Assembly (NCBI GenBank): GCA_030620095.1
Contig: JAUTXW010005208.1
Location: 1 to 64,000 of the forward strand
DNA: 64,000 nucleotides
Direction of reading: 5' to 3'
From: Kuschelorhynchus macadamiae
Taxonomy: Eukaryota > Arthropoda > Insecta > Coleoptera > Curculionidae
A model generated the notes under the pieces. The model was given only the letters and a program-made list of their open reading frames with translations, made no database searches and was not told the DNA's origin. Shown in pieces: positions 1 to 11,189 of the stretch (the first letter of the stretch is position 1; each line of letters starts with the position of its first letter). The translations under genes were made by a program, and so were the position numbers.

Positions 1-384
1 TCCAAAACGTCATCATATTATGTAGGAAACAGAACTTCTCAAAACCCCCCAGAAGCAATGTCTATACACGCCACTGGTGGACAATGCCAAAAAGCCGAAA
101 AAAAAGAAAAAGGATTGAATTGGCGAAGGTTTTTATATGTAACAAAGACAAAACAAAATTTATTGGTTAAAAAGCAATTATTATTTACGTAGGCGTAATG
201 AAACAGAGAAGTGAACTTAACAAAAAGCAAAAAAATTACAATCAACGGGGCTGCCAAGTTTACACGGAAATAAGGCAAATATAACTATTCAAAAAGTTAT
301 CATAATATTGAAATTCTTATCTATAATAGACAAATTATTGAAATTTGAGAAATTATCTTATTTTTTGTAACAAAAACTGAATTT
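1..384. other. AT-rich flank, no gene seen
   Basis: AT-rich sequence upstream of the Tc1 remnant. The only open frame (39-278, minus) is low-complexity and hydrophobic and matches nothing I recognise. I see no coding or RNA feature. Confidence 0.5.
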
Positions 385-390
385 GAATAT

Positions 391-1700
391 ACACTCATGG
401 ACAAAATTATCGAATATTTTTAATTTTTCATTCTTTAAAAAAAAACTGATGAATCAAGTTATTTAAATGCTACCATTTGCAAGAAACTGTTTATTTTAAA
501 ATATTTTAGTGAACAATGTTAAGTTTTTACCAGAAGAAGATCGTGAAAAAAATTAATGCTAAACGTTATAAAAATTAAGGATATTTACATCTTATTTAAA
601 TAATAATTGGAAGGCAATTACAAGTTTTTTGATTAAAATTAAAGCACAGTTAGTAACGAGTATTCCCGCCTCGAGATCTAATTACTGCTTCCATTCTTCT
701 CGGCATGCTGCTAAGGAGGTTCTGGATATATTCTTGAGGAATTGCATTCCACTCTTCTTGTGCAGCAATCCGAAGCTGGTCTATTGTATTTGGAACGGGA
801 TTTCTTCGTCGTATGCGGCGTTTAAGATAGTCCCATGCATGTTCTATTGGATTTAAGTCGGGGCTATATGGTGGCCAATCTAATCTTTGAATGTGGACCG
901 CATCAAGGTAATTAGTCACTATATCAGCTGGATGCGGTCGAGCATTATCGTGCATTAATATGAATTCTTCATATCCAATATGGCCGACATAAGGCAAAAC
1001 ATGTTCTTGAAGAATGTTTTCAATATACAAGTCACTTGTCATTCGTCCAATCACTTCCACAAGTTCGGTGCGTCCCTCCCAAGAAATACCGCCCCAGAAC
1101 ATTATACCGCCACCGCCAAAACTAACGGTCTCTACGAGATTGCAGGAGGCAAACCGTTCTCCAACTCTTCTGTAGACGTGGTTTCGACCATCGGGCTTCC
1201 ATAATTGTATTCTGGTCTCATCCGTAAAGAGAACATTCTTCCATATTTCGTTATCCCACTGAATATGCCTTCTAGCAAATTCTAATCGTTGAACTTTGTG
1301 ATTTTGGAGAAGACGTGGAACTTTGGCGGGCCGTCTTGGCTTCAAACCTGACATTAACTTGTCTTACATTAAGTAATTCATTTTTGAGAGGCGACGATGT
1401 CAATGTGCGATTTCGTGTAGAATTAAGTATCAAAAATCGATCATCAATTGCTGTTGTACATCTCTTGCGCCCTTGACCAGGTCTACGTACGTAATTTCCA
1501 GTCTCCTCATACCTTTTTAAAATATTCGATACTGTAGATTGACCTCTCCTTAGACGTCGTGCGATATCCTTCTGTTTATATCCTTCGTTATATAGAGTTA
1601 CAATTTGCACCGCTTCAACTTCAGTGCAGTGTCTAACTGGTGGCATACTGATGTTTTTTAGCAACAAACAGAAACACTTTTTGCTATTACTTAGTTAATT
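391..1700 (-). mobile_element. Tc1-like DNA transposon remnant
   Basis: The element carries a broken Tc1 transposase read on the minus strand. Its low-coordinate end contains the motif TACACTCATGGACAAAATTA (about 390-409). That is the kind of terminus seen at Tc1-like elements and sits next to a TA dinucleotide. I could not find the inverted partner between 1,668 and 2,000, so the right-hand terminal repeat is lost or decayed and the 1,700 boundary is only the end of recognisable coding sequence plus a margin. Confidence 0.6.
650..1667 (-). pseudogene. Tc1 family transposase, one frameshift
   Basis: This encodes a cut-and-paste transposase that would act in the nucleus on its own terminal repeats. 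The N-terminal frame (1,272-1,667) carries a helix-turn-helix (YNEGYKQKDIARRLRRGQST) and a GRKR-like linker. The C-terminal frame (650-1,354, 234 residues) carries the catalytic domain: Asp45 in FTDET, Asp136 in MHDNARPH and Glu171 in SPDLNPIEHAWD. There are 34 residues between the last two, the Tc1 DD34E signature. The two frames meet near 1,355, where a single indel breaks the gene. The start at 1,667 is used because the ORF opens there, although the next Met (MPPVRHCTEVE) is the more usual Tc1-like start. All three acidic residues survive, so the break looks recent. Confidence 0.9.
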
Positions 1701-1940
1701 AACCTACAGTAACTTAAGTTCAAGCTTAATTCACAAAATATGTTATTATTTGTTTTTGATAAAATGCACAAAAGAAAATGACATGCGCCATTAATGTTAA
1801 TTAAACGTCAAAATATGTTAAAACAAGCGAGTAATCAGCCTACTAGATCCTAATATTAAGCTCATGTACGTTTACGGCGATTATTTAAAATTTATTTTGA
1901 AAAAATAATGATTATGTACCTTCAAAGATTGCCCGCAACG
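1668..1940. other. AT-rich spacer
   Basis: No open frame, repeat or terminal structure recognised. A decayed right end of the Tc1 element could lie here, but I could not align one to the left end. Confidence 0.4.
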
Positions 1941-1944
1941 CATT

Positions 1945-2465
1945 TTTTTTACATATTATAAAGTCTGCGATATTTTATTTACCTATTTACATTAATTTTC
2001 ATATACCCTGTACATTATTGAAAATTTCGAAAAATAAGTATTACCCAAACGTAAGTTAAAAAGGTAAGATGGCGCCTGCGGCGCCATTTTTTTCCTCTAG
2101 TGTTTGTATATGCTTTATTTTTTTTTTGCAATAATTTTTATACACCCTGTATATATTTCAAAAGTTCAAAAATAGATCCTAACTGAGCTTAAAAAAAAAA
2201 CAAAAAAGTCGCCTGCGGCGCCATTTTTGTTTTTTTTACGTAGCATAAATCTCTGACGTCTTATCCACATTTTTTAATTAATTTTTACACACCCGATATA
2301 GTAATAAAGATACACATTATCCATTATAGATTACATGTTAAAAAAATTAAATATACTGGCGCCTACGGCGCCAATTTTTTCCTCTCCCTAAAATAAATCT
2401 GAGATGTTTTATTCACCTTTTTACATTAAAATTCATAAACCCAGTATAATGCAATATTACTTTCT
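1945..2465. repeat. Tandem repeat, ~140-bp unit, with GGCGCC palindrome
   Basis: Three to four degenerate copies of a 137-150 bp unit. Each unit has a CTGTATA-like motif, a T-rich run, and an imperfect GC palindrome (GGCGCCTGCGGCGCC at 2,071; GCCTGCGGCGCC at 2,211; GGCGCCTACGGCGCC at 2,358). The palindrome could form a hairpin. Units are too divergent to be a young satellite. Confidence 0.7.
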
Positions 2466-3354
2466 TTCTTTAGGCTGTAAAACTTTTAAATTTAATCTTA
2501 AAAAATAACTTTCCTCCATAAGCACATTTATCATTGGCAAACCTGATGCTAACCCGGTGCAAATCCACCTAAAGGTAAAGGTCATTCATTTAAATGGCAA
2601 TGCTAAATTCATACGTGGACGTTTTTCCAGTCATTTCATGAATAATTTTCTAGCAACCCCAAATGTACTCCTAAGGGGGGGTTTTCGACATGCCGATTCC
2701 AAATCTGGCAATTTCGAGAACGTAGAATTAACAGGTTTCGAGATATCGACCATCGTCAGGAAATTTCTACCTATACAACGCACAGTAGGAACGCGGCAAA
2801 ATCGGCGCGCGACACATTTAGAGGTTCCTACGAACGCCCACATTAATTTCCCGTCATAAAATGTTTAAAAAAAAAAAAGTTGATTTTTGGCCCGAAGATA
2901 CTCCCTTTGAAAAATTTCGAAAAATCGGTTTTTCGCAGATAATTCGAAAACGGCGCGAGTTACGAAAAAAATCCAGGTTACCTAAAATGTAGGGAACAGA
3001 GCGACGCGCGCGCCGATACGTCGCGATCGACGATACAGTGGGCCGTTCGCCAGTTATAGGCCAAAAACTAAATTTCTGTTTTCAGCCCGTATCTGCCAAA
3101 CGAAGCGCGTCAGACTCGATTCGTATTTTTTTTCGAAAAGTACTAATCTGGACGCGAAAAAAAAGCTCAGTCGAATTTTTTCATAAAACCCATGGGAAGC
3201 CGGATAAACGTCGGCGAAGGTTTTTCGTTTCGATTCGTCGAGCTTTTCGGCCGTTTCGGGCTTAATTCTTGATCGGCCCCAAACTAACGTCTAGGAGGAT
3301 TTTTCGACGCGCAAAATTAATTTTTCATAGTTTCGTAAGCGCGGCAATAGCAGT

Positions 3355-4215
3355 TTTCGAGATATCGACCATCTTCAGATCCGAGAATTTTTATAATTTT
3401 TTTTTTTAAATTTTTTCAATCACGCCACGGGGTAAATTGGGAAAAATAAAACTTTTTACTCTCGCATTTTTCCCCGTATCTGTCCGAATAACGAAAATAA
3501 ATATGCGACGTTGCCAAACGTATTTCGAGAAAAATGTCTATTGCTTTTTTTAAGTTAGCAAAAACATACTGATTCAAAATTGGCGGGTTTCGAAAATATA
3601 AAAACAACAGATTTCAAGATATCGACCATCTTCAGATCCGAAAATGTTTACATTTTTTTTAAATTTTTTCAATCACGCCGTACGGTAAATTGGGAAAAAT
3701 AAAAAACTTTTTACTCTCGCATTTTTCTTCGTATCCGTTCGAATAACGGAAAAAAAAATAAAATGGCGGACGGGAAGAGAAAATCTGAAAATTTCCTGGG
3801 AATTTTTTCGACTGTGCCAACTAATAGATGGGCAAAAATAAAAAACTTTTTGCTCTCGCACTTTTCGCCGTATCTTTTCGAACAACGACGAAAAACTAAC
3901 GTTAAGGTTAACGATCCCCCAAATGCGTTACCTCTTACGGCGGGAACGACCAAAATATTTTTTTATATTTTTTTCGACCCCGCCCTCGAATAAAAGAGCG
4001 AAAACGAACGTTTTTTTACTCTCGGACTTTTCGCCGTATCTTTTCGAATAACGGAGATATCGTACGTAAACGGAACCGTAACTATTGCCGCTTACGGGGG
4101 GGACGACCTAAAATTTTTTTTAGCAAATTTTCGACCACGCCCCGGACCGAATGAGCCGAAACCGAGCGTTTTTTACTCTCGCACTTTTTCCCGTATCTGT
4201 TCGAATAACGGAGAT
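3355..4215. repeat. Tandem units of the CpG-rich domain
   Basis: A block reading roughly TTTACTCTCGCATTTTTC, then CGTATCTGTTCGAATAACG, recurs near 3,450-3,490, 3,708-3,745, 3,850-3,895, 4,015-4,055 and 4,173-4,210. That gives ~255-bp spacing first and 150-160 bp later. A second word, GATATCGACCATCTTCAG, marks the longer units (3,361 and 3,616, with a relative at 2,743). The spacing change suggests two unit types. Confidence 0.65.
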
Positions 4216-4237
4216 ACCGGGATGTCAAAACGTAACG

Positions 4238-4385
4238 GAGTTCAAACTTTGGGCGCGCCTACCGCCCGAACGGTTCGGGCTAGGCGAAAAATCTTTTTTT
4301 TGCCGGAAACCTAGCCTCGTCGCGCTTTCCATCCGCGCGTAAAAAAAATTTTAAAAAATTTTTAAAATTTTTTCAATTTCCAAAG
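4238..4385. repeat. 148-bp direct repeat, copy 1
   Basis: Identical in length to 5,219-5,366 and differing by about one base at an A/T junction. The two copies bracket the R1-derived segment 4,386-5,218. See the finding on template switching. Confidence 0.9.
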
Positions 4386-4690
4386 CCAAAGTTTTACATT
4401 CCTTAAGAAGTGATTTCAGATAGGAAGCAACGAATCTAGTGCTAGATATGTTTTTTTATTCTAAGTAAAATTTTGTATTACATTTTGCTATAAAATAAAA
4501 ATTAAAGGTACTTTTCTCTTGAGTCAATTTCGATTTTTTAAAATTTTTGACCACCCTGTATATGCAATCTCAAGTTTGAATATTTTAATATTATTTTGGG
4601 AGAAAGCAGAACTTTTTATAAAGAGTAACTTTTTTCCGTAAAACTACTAATAAGAAAGTTTCCCATATGTAGAGAACTTAAGTAGACACA

Positions 4691-4734
<44 letters not shown>

Positions 4735-5218
4735 ACCTATTTGTCTTCTAGATGTGGAGGGAAAAATCTACGAGCAGCTGATTCTAATCAGGCTCAAGCA
4801 CGGTCTCGCTGACAAATAGTCTGGCTTTCGCGAGGGACGTCAAACTGAGGACGCTATAAATGAAGCCGATTACTCATGGAAGTATCGCAGACTTTGCGCC
4901 ATCATAACTTTAGACGTCAAAAATGCCTTTAATAGCGCTTCGTGGCAGATTATTCTGGAAGAACTGAGAAAGAGAGGTGTCGATGAAATTCTTCTCAACA
5001 TTATAGCTTCATATCTATCAGAACGTGTCATATACTGATGGAGGCAGAGGGAATTAAGAGAAGACAAGAAATAAACAGCGGTGTGCTGCAGGGGTCAGTA
5101 TTGGGTCCAACGCTCTGGAACGTATTATACGATCCTAAGGATGGAAATGGAAGATGATACCACACTAATTGGGTTTGCTGATGATGTGGCCATGGTTGTA
5201 GTAGCCAAAAAAGAATTC
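4386..5218 (+). mobile_element. Segmental copy of R1-clade RT fragment and its 5' flank
   Basis: This ~833-bp block is nearly identical to 8,870-9,791, apart from the (AT)n length and a few substitutions. It includes non-coding sequence, an (AT)n array (4,694-4,731), and the front of an R1-clade reverse transcriptase up to the GFADDVAMVV catalytic motif, where it stops abruptly. Neither retrotransposon end is present, so it did not arrive by ordinary target-primed retrotransposition. The RT frame carries the same in-frame stops as the downstream copy, so it was already dead when copied. Confidence 0.85.
4694..4731. repeat. (AT)n microsatellite
   Basis: Uninterrupted AT dinucleotides just 5' of the R1-clade RT fragment. 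It is the shorter counterpart of the array at 9,178-9,304. Confidence 0.95.
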
Positions 5219-5366
5219 GAGTTCAAACTTTGGGCGCGCCTACCGCCCGAACGGTTCGGGCTAGGCGAAAAATCTTTTTTTTGCCGGAAACCTAGCCTCG
5301 TCGCGCTTTCCATCCGCGCGTAAAAAAAAATTTAAAAAATTTTTAAAATTTTTTCAATTTCCAAAG
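5219..5366. repeat. 148-bp direct repeat, copy 2
   Basis: Second copy of 4,238-4,385. It begins directly after the truncated RT fragment (…GAATTCGAG) and runs on into the CpG-rich domain, so copy 2 is the one contiguous with the downstream domain. Confidence 0.9.
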
Positions 5367-5577
5367 TTGCACTGAAAATTTTCGAAAAATTTTTTTTCCG
5401 CCATATTCGCGCTCGGGGGAAGAAAAGGGCCGAAAATGACCCGCGGATCGTTCGATTCGGCGACCGGTACGGCCCAGGGGATAAAACGACCTCTCGACCC
5501 GCGAAAAAAAAATGAGCATCGACGGACTATTTTTTTTCCGATTCGGCCCGTTCGAGAGTGCGATCGAAAAAACTCGA

Positions 5578-6590
5578 TTTTTTCAATTTTTAGCTACCTG
5601 ACGGCGGCCATTTTGAAAAAAGTTTTTTCACCGTTCGACTCGCCGACCCCGAAAACCTAAGGGGAGAACCGCCACGGGTCGGTCTCGGCCACCGGGAAGC
5701 CGTAATCGGGAAAAGAAAGAAAAATTTTCGATTTGAACGACCTACAGCCTCCTCGACTCGGCCTCCGTAAATTTTTTCACGCGTTTTACGTGAAATCTAA
5801 TTTTTCTGCGGAGGACACCTGATACATAAAATTTTTTAAAAAAATTTCGAAAAAAAATGTTTTTCGGGAGGTAGGGTTAAAACTTTTCGGAAAATTTTTT
5901 TTTCGTCATTTTCGTAATCTACGGAAAAAGTTAGCTGAAAACGACACCCATATTACGAGGTCCGGCGACGTATATATTTTTTGGACTTCCGATTTGAGCC
6001 CGAGTGATTTTTCGAGCGGCATATTTTTTTTCGGTTTTAGCTCGACGCGGCCGACCTCCGGGGCAAAATCGAAAATATCGAATTTTTTTCAAATTTTAGC
6101 TACCCGACGGTGGCCATTTTGGAAAAAAATTTTTTCACCGTTCGACTCGCCGACCCCGAAAACCCTAGGGGAGGGCCGCCGCGGGTCGCTCTCGGCCACC
6201 GGGAAACCGCGATCGGCAAAAGAAAAAAAAAATTTCGATTTGAACAACGTACATCCCAAACCCGGCCTCTAGAAATTTTTTTTCGTGTTTTACGGTAAAT
6301 CTAATTTTTCTGTTCTTTACATCCGGGTATTTAAAAAATTTTAAAAAATTTCGAAAAAAAAAATTTTTCGAAAAGTAGGGTTAAAAATTTTCGAAAAATT
6401 TTTCTTTCGTCATTTTCGTAATCTACGCGAAAAATAAGCCGAAAACGACCCCCCGCCGACGAGCTAGCTGTTTTTTCGATTTTTCGGACGTCCGAAACGT
6501 CGGAATCGGGCGGGCCGCGTACCGTTTTTTTTCCGAGCCGCCCGCCGACCCGTCCCCGCCCACGAATCGTTTTCCGGCTCGAAAAACGCG
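5578..6590. repeat. Tandem pair, ~506-bp unit, in the CpG-rich domain
   Basis: Blocks such as TTCGACTCGCCGACCCCGAA followed by GGTCGCTCTCGGCCACCGGGAA-like sequence occur at about 5,633 and 6,140. GTAGGGTTAAAA followed by TCGTCATTTTCGTAATCTACG occurs at about 5,870 and 6,374. The consistent offset of 500-507 bp shows two diverged tandem units. Confidence 0.7.
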
Positions 6591-6825
6591 TTTTCGCTGT
6601 TTTCGCGAAATATAAGATAGCGGCCGATTTTTTTCGTCCCGCCATTTTCGGGATCCTCGACCTCGAGTTAGTCGAAAACGACACCGACATGTCACCCAAA
6701 CTCGTAAACGGACCGAAAATACGTCGAAAATCGCTGTCAAAAAAAATTTTTTCGAGAGCTTTCCGTTCGACCCCCCATCCGTCGGTGAAAATTTCTTAGT
6801 TTTCGAGATAGAGCGCCACCCGTCA

Positions 6826-7050
6826 ACTTTTGACAGTCCGACTGTCAAATTTTTTTTTCGAAAATTTTCTTCAGAACCATACCTACGCGACCCCGGGGTC
6901 GACTTTGACAGGTGTCAAAGATGGCGCCACCCGTCAAAAATTTTTCCCCCCCTATTCCGCGCCCCCCCGTCCCCCGTCGGATCGTTCCCACCGCGTCTCC
7001 TTGTCAAAAATACCGAACGCCTGTCAAATTTTTGACAGATGAGCTGTCAA
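6826..7050. repeat. Cluster of TTTGACAG/CTGTCAAA palindromes
   Basis: Inverted pairs TTTGACAGT-CCG-ACTGTCAAA (about 6,828-6,848), TTTGACAGGTGTCAAA (about 6,903-6,918) and TTTGACAGATGAGCTGTCAAA (about 7,031-7,051), plus isolated TGTCAAA words. They sit at the end of the CpG-rich domain next to the Transib-like insertion. Confidence 0.7.
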
Positions 7051-7076
7051 ATTTTTTTTCGGCAAAATCTGCCCCC

Positions 7077-7081
7077 CGACG
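7077..7081. repeat. Target-site duplication CGACG, left
   Basis: Five bases immediately outside the left CACAGTG terminus; repeated at 8,332-8,336. Confidence 0.8.
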
Positions 7082-8331
7082 CACAGTGGTCAGTTTTTAC
7101 GATCTGGCTGAGAAATATTATATATTGAATTAAAATGGCACCAAACCCACATATTCTCTTAAATTTTGTCATCTTGGGTGTTAATGAATATGTATCTTAT
7201 TGGTATAGCGTGTATACTATGGTTAAAGTTTAATGCGTAAGGCCACTATGTAAAATCATATTCATACTCCAGTATGCCAAAATAAAAATAAGTTAATACC
7301 TATGATTTCCAGGCACTTTAAACAATTTGCTTGAGATTTAGACAGGAATACGTAGGGAATACACCTTAGAACATTTTCTTTAATGCGCCGAGGGGCGCTT
7401 TTACTTTCAAGGGTGAAAACAACCCCTCATTCCAAAAAAAATGATAAAATAATTGTTGAAAGTAATATTTTTTTAACCCCTTTACACGTCTAAACCACCC
7501 CCCACTCTTAAAGTTTTTAAATAATATTATAATATTCGGTTAACGGAAAAAATGAATTGCAAGATTTGATAGACAGACAGCCAAGCTCTGTAAAGCCAAA
7601 TAAAATCGATTAAAAATAAAAAGCCGTCGCCATATTAGATCCGCCATTTTATTTTTCATAACTTAAAATATGTCGCTGCAGGAATTACGCATATATGTCA
7701 AAGTTTAGGTTTATAAGTTTAAATAAAGCGAGTGAAATAGAACCAAATGATTTGGAGTGTCGGGGTTGCTTAGAGTGCATGATATTAAATAAACTGTATA
7801 TTTTTCTATTTGTTGCAGGTTGTTGCAGCTAATTTTTTAGAGAATAAAAGAATAATATATACATTAAAACACAGTTATATCAGTTTAACAAATACACGCC
7901 AATATCAGAGTGTATGGAGTTTTAAATTTAAAAATCCGTAGTATTATCTAACAAAAACGACAAATATAAACATAGATGCTTCTACTAAAATACAGAAATC
8001 AAATATTCTGAAAATTTGATTAAAACTTAAGTTTTACTTACCCATTTTAAACTTTTAATCACAAAAAACTCAAAAAACTCCACGTGACGTGCATTAAACA
8101 ATCGATAAAACATTACGTAATTCTGACAGTTTAATATACTTACCATGGCCGCCTAAGTCAAACTTGCTGTTTAACAGCTCAATGCATGATTCTAAGTGCA
8201 GTTATTGACCAAATTGTTTTACTTTAAGCTCAGTGCATGCATATTAAGGCTATTTCATACAGTAATAAATTTTTTAAATATTTTTATTTTTTGAATTTTT
8301 CCTAGCCAGATGAATCAAACTGACTACTGTG
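7082..8331. mobile_element. Non-autonomous Transib-like transposon, 1,250 bp
   Basis: The termini are inverted: CACAGTGGTCAGTTT on the left and, on the other strand, CACAGTAGTCAGTTT on the right. Similarity continues over about 38 bp (shared ATCTGGCT, then an A-rich stretch). The element is flanked by a perfect 5-bp duplication, CGACG. Transib transposons are known for a CACAGTG/CACAATG heptamer like the RAG recombination signal, ~38-bp TIRs, and 5-bp GC-rich CGNCG targets; all three fit. The interior is AT-rich with no transposase fragment I can read, so it would need a transposase in trans. CpG-rich DNA resumes outside both ends, as expected for an insertion. Confidence 0.75.
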
Positions 8332-8336
8332 CGACG
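8332..8336. repeat. Target-site duplication CGACG, right
   Basis: Exact match to 7,077-7,081, directly after the right terminus. Confidence 0.8.
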
Positions 8337-8470
8337 TTCCCCATAGAGTTTTTTTATTCGGAAGCCCGGAACCTATCGATAACGTTACGTTTTTACGAAA
8401 ATTAAAAATGTCCGCCGATGGGTCAGATTTCTCGGCATTTTCTCAATCCCACAAAGGTCCCCCGTCACGC

Positions 8471-8472
<2 letters not shown>

Positions 8473-8543
<71 letters not shown>
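8473..8543. repeat. (AT)n microsatellite
   Basis: 71 bp of AT dinucleotides at the boundary between the CpG-rich domain and a transposase remnant. Open frames through it (YIYIYI) are artefacts. Confidence 0.95.
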
Positions 8544-8547
<4 letters not shown>

Positions 8548-8707
8548 TCTTGAATTTAGTTAGAATATTCACCATCGTTGTGAAATGTATAATTTTATCG
8601 TGGTGTCTGTTGTTAAAAATGTCTGCAGCTTCTCGAAATGTTTTATAATTTTCTCCGACAATTAAAATTATTTCAATTTTATCTTCTTTGCTTAATTTCA
8701 GCGGCAT
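8544..8707 (-). pseudogene. Transposase N-terminal HTH remnant (DUF4817-like)
   Basis: The minus-strand start MPLKLSKEDKIEIILIVGEN is followed by FREAADIFNNRH and a TKFK end. This is the pattern of the DUF4817-type helix-turn-helix that opens one class of insect DDE transposases (hydrophobic helix, x-F-x-A-A-x-x-F-N-x-R-x). Only about 54 codons remain before the frame runs into the (AT)n array, so the catalytic domain is absent. A related transposase lies at 21,534-25,670. Confidence 0.55.
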
Positions 8708-9177
8708 TTTTTTTTACTATAATATTCAAACTGATGTTTCAATAAAGTAATACAATATTGTGGTTGACAATTGCAGTGACAATGCCATTATCAACAATCG
8801 ATAAATAAGGAAATTTTGCTGGTATGTAGGTAGGAACAAAAGTAAGAAACTGGACTTGCCAGTAGGAAGCCAAAGTTTTACATTCCTTAAGAAGTGATTT
8901 CAGATAGGAAGCAACGAATCTAGTGCTAGATATGTTTTTTTATTCTAAGTAAAATTTTGTATTACATTTTGCTATAAAATAAAAATTAAAGGTACTTTTC
9001 TCTTGAGTCAATTTCGATTTTTTTAAATTTTTGACCACCCTGTATATGCAATCTCAAGTTTGAATATTTTAATATTATTTTGGGAGAAAGCAGAACTTTT
9101 TATAAAGAGTAACTTTTTTCCGTAAAACTACTAATAAGAAAGTTTCCCATATGTAGAGAACTTAAGTAGACACACTG

Positions 9178-10474
<1,297 letters not shown>

Positions 10475-11185
10475 AAAAGGACAGTCAGGTTTCCGATGCA
10501 TGGGCTTAGACGAAAAGGGGGAGGGGTTTTGGTGGCTAGAAACCCCACACTACCCCCCTACACAGTGTCCCCACACATACCATCTAGTGGGTGAATTTTG
10601 AAGGTTTCCCCTCCTCTCCAAAAAAAATTATTACTCTAACAATAGCTCGTTAGAGGCTTGCCTCACGCTTCCTAGTCTAGCGTATTACTAATATGTGTGT
10701 AAGCGGGTAGCGCGTAGTAATCCAGCCGAGTGAAGCTTTAAGTAGGGTTAGCGCATAAAAAAAATCCTTTGAGGCATGCCTCTAATGTAAATTCAAAGGG
10801 AATAAGCGGCAGATTTCCGATTGGCAAATTGGACAGTCGTTAACAGGCTGAAAATTGAATCTGCATGTGGTTTGGGCTAGTTTTAAGTAGATAGTAGGAG
10901 TAGGTACGTTACGTTTGCCGTTTTCCGCATTGTTTTGATTCGGTTGCAGATTGTAGTATTCTCTTAATTTTAATTTATTAATGTGTATTGCATATGTATA
11001 TTAGCTATTAACTATGTAAAGTGTAAACAGTGGAGTGATTAGTGATTTTCAGTGTCAATAGCGGTGTCTGGATTTTCGGATTTAATTTGATTTAAATTTT
11101 CCAGTTACCTATTATAGAAAAACGAATTTAGCGGGACCTAGCGCAGCGTTACAACTTCCCCAGGTAAATGTAAATATTCGCAATG
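10475..11185. other. R1 3' UTR and AT-rich spacer
   Basis: About 10,475-10,800 is probably the 3' UTR of the R1-clade copy. It contains a G-run/C-run section and the inverted words GAGGCTTGCCTC and GAGGCATGCCTC (about 10,652 and 10,771). From 10,800 to 11,185 I see nothing coding. Confidence 0.45.
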
Positions 11186-11189
11186 CTTG

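Larger units (their letters stand above)
2530..8472. other. CpG-rich, non-coding tandem-repeat domain
   Basis: From about 2,530 the composition changes from AT-rich to a mosaic of CpG-rich words (TTTTCGAAAA, CGACC, GGCGCGC) and homopolymer A/T runs, and it returns to ordinary AT-rich DNA at the (AT)n array at 8,473. Short open frames here look like by-products of low stop density and match nothing. The domain consists of several degenerate tandem families and has been interrupted by an R1-derived copy (4,386-5,218) and a Transib-like insertion (7,082-8,331). It could be an old satellite, the body of a large non-coding transposon, or a heterochromatic island; I do not recognise it. Confidence 0.6.

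Noticed and set aside
39..278. 79-codon minus frame with hydrophobic stretches
   Set aside because: Low-complexity Phe-rich translation of AT-rich DNA; no start context, homology or neighbours to support a gene.
1850..1880. CTCATGTACGTTTACGGCG as the right Tc1 terminus
   Set aside because: It resembles the left end only in direct orientation; a terminal inverted repeat would need the opposite orientation.
3763..7133. Numerous short frames in the CpG-rich domain
   Set aside because: They arise from few stop codons in tandem CpG-rich units, overlap in several frames and strands, and show no conserved motif.
8465..8648. Open frames encoding long YIYIYI stretches
   Set aside because: These are translations of the (AT)n microsatellite. 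Only the non-repeat part on the minus strand resembles a real protein and is reported as a remnant. The same applies at 33,529-33,720.
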